A DNA stretch of 14,989 bases from Phocaeicola_A sp963624095. GTDB lineage: Bacteria > Bacteroidota > Bacteroidia > Bacteroidales > Bacteroidaceae. Position numbers and translations under genes: made by a program. This document shows, piece after piece, positions 14,103-14,989 of the stretch. The notes beneath the pieces were generated by a model that was not told the DNA's origin, searched no databases, and saw only the letters and a program-made list of their open reading frames with translations. How positions within the stretch are numbered: the stretch's first letter is position 1; each line of letters starts with the position of its first letter. The DNA lies in contig CAVFNZ010000056.1 in the NCBI GenBank assembly GCA_963624095.1, positions 1 to 14,989 of the forward strand, written 5' to 3'.

Positions 14103-14989
14103 ATGGCCAAAAAAGAGATTACAGCGGACGACATCCTCAAGGAGCTGCAAAGCAAACAATATCGTCCCATCTATTATCTGATGGGAGAGGAGTCGTACTA
14201 TATTGACAAGATATCCGATTACATAGAGAAAAACGTCCTGACGGAAGAGGAAAAAGAATTTAACCAGACTGTGGTATATGGCAATGACACGGAAATAGGC
14301 AGTGTCATCACTGCCGCAAAACGATATCCCATGATGTCGCCTTACCAAGTTGTCATCGTCAAGGAAGCTCAGAACTTAAAGAATATTGACGAACTAAGTT
14401 ATTATCTACAGAAACCGCAACCATCCACGATCCTTGTGCTTTGCCATAAGAACGGGAAGATTGACGGACGGAAAAAAGTGGCATCGTTGATAGAGAAAGN
14501 NNNNNNNNNGTCGGTATTCTGTTCGAGTCGAAGAAACTGAAAGAGGCCATGCTGCCGTCATTCATTACCGATTATCTGAGACGAAAAGGCTACGGCATCG
14601 AGGAGAAAGCCGCCTTCATGCTGTCTGAGTTTGTCGGCTGTGATCTTAATCGGATGGTGGGAGAGTTAGAGAAACTCATCATTACACTGCCTCAGGGTGA
14701 AACACGCGTCACACCGCAGAGTGTGGAAAAAAATATAGGCATCAGCAAGGACTATAACAACTTCGAGTTGAAGAACGCACTGATAGAAAAGGATGTGTTG
14801 AAAGCTAATCGGATAATCAATTATTTCGAGAAGAATCCGAAATCGAATCCAATACAACCCACATTGGCCTTGCTTTTCAGCTTCTTCTCAAATTTGATGT
14901 TGGCCTATTATGCCCCCCAAAAGTCCGAAGAGGGGATAGCCGCCCAGCTTAGTCTGCGTTCTACTTGGCAGGCCAAAGAGTATATCAAG
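14103..14989 (+). CDS. holA: DNA polymerase III subunit delta (partial, broken by an N run)
   Basis: The clamp-loader delta subunit, which opens the beta sliding clamp during DNA replication. The N-terminal part (MAKKEITADDILKEL, PIYYLMGEESYYIDKISDYIE, YPMMSPYQVVIVKEAQNL) is the typical Bacteroidales HolA AAA+-like domain. A run of 10 N (14500-14509) follows the codons for SLIEK. After it the protein resumes in another frame, from 14510, with GILFESKKLKEAMLPSFI, FVGCDLNRMVGELEKLIITLP and KNIGISKDYNNFELKNAL, all delta-subunit features. The frame change comes from the fixed-length gap, not a mutation (11 bases lie between complete codons). The C-terminal collar domain runs off the window, so no stop is seen. 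Confidence 0.93.
14500..14509. other. Run of 10 N (assembly gap)
   Basis: Ten undetermined bases inside holA. Their length breaks the reading frame, so the number is probably a placeholder. Homologous spacing (IEK, one residue, then G-[VI]-LFESKK) suggests almost nothing is missing and the flanks may even share the G. Confidence 0.95.

Overview
The window looks like chromosomal DNA from a Bacteroidales bacterium, most likely Bacteroides or a close relative. This rests on three things: the protein families (short single-domain AMP nucleosidase, SWIM-containing SNF2 helicase, solitary HsdR_N-type protein beside amn and holA), the near absence of Shine-Dalgarno sequences, and repeated TAnnTTTG boxes at -7 positions, the promoter signature of Bacteroidota. 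No rRNA, tRNA, CRISPR array, insertion sequence or prophage gene was found. Most of the content is housekeeping and metabolism.

Layout. Bases 1-302 hold no intact gene, only a short plus-strand stretch resembling the hinge region of a Ser/Thr protein kinase. Minus-strand genes follow: a SWIM/SNF2 helicase (303-2876), a nitroreductase (2943-3470), an unrecognised 102-residue protein (3609-3917) and an aldo/keto reductase (3952-4812). The reductase is divergent from aspS (4964-6724, plus). aspS converges on a minus-strand operon, and the two share a strong hairpin at 6746-6779. Reading leftward, that operon is a DUF2148 Cys-rich protein (8822-9361), agmatine deiminase aguA (7699-8742) and N-carbamoylputrescine amidase aguB (6793-7677). 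The last two enzymes convert agmatine to putrescine.

From 9542 onward most genes are on the plus strand: a FetA/FetB-type ABC exporter pair (9542-10972), a Nif3-like dinuclear metal protein (11040-11822) and a coiled-coil zinc-ribbon protein (11829-12635). Next comes a 174-base intergenic region with two clear stem-loops (12636-12809), which may be a structured RNA plus terminator. A minus-strand HsdR_N-like protein (12810-13259) is divergent from AMP nucleosidase amn (13319-14095), which is followed after 7 bases by holA (14103 to the window end). holA is interrupted by a run of 10 N and runs off the right edge.

I found no convincing new multi-gene system. The observations most worth checking are the intergenic structured region, the kinase-like remnant at the left edge, the overlapping divergent promoters at amn, the pairing of a DUF2148 protein with the putrescine genes, and the assembly gap that falsely breaks holA.
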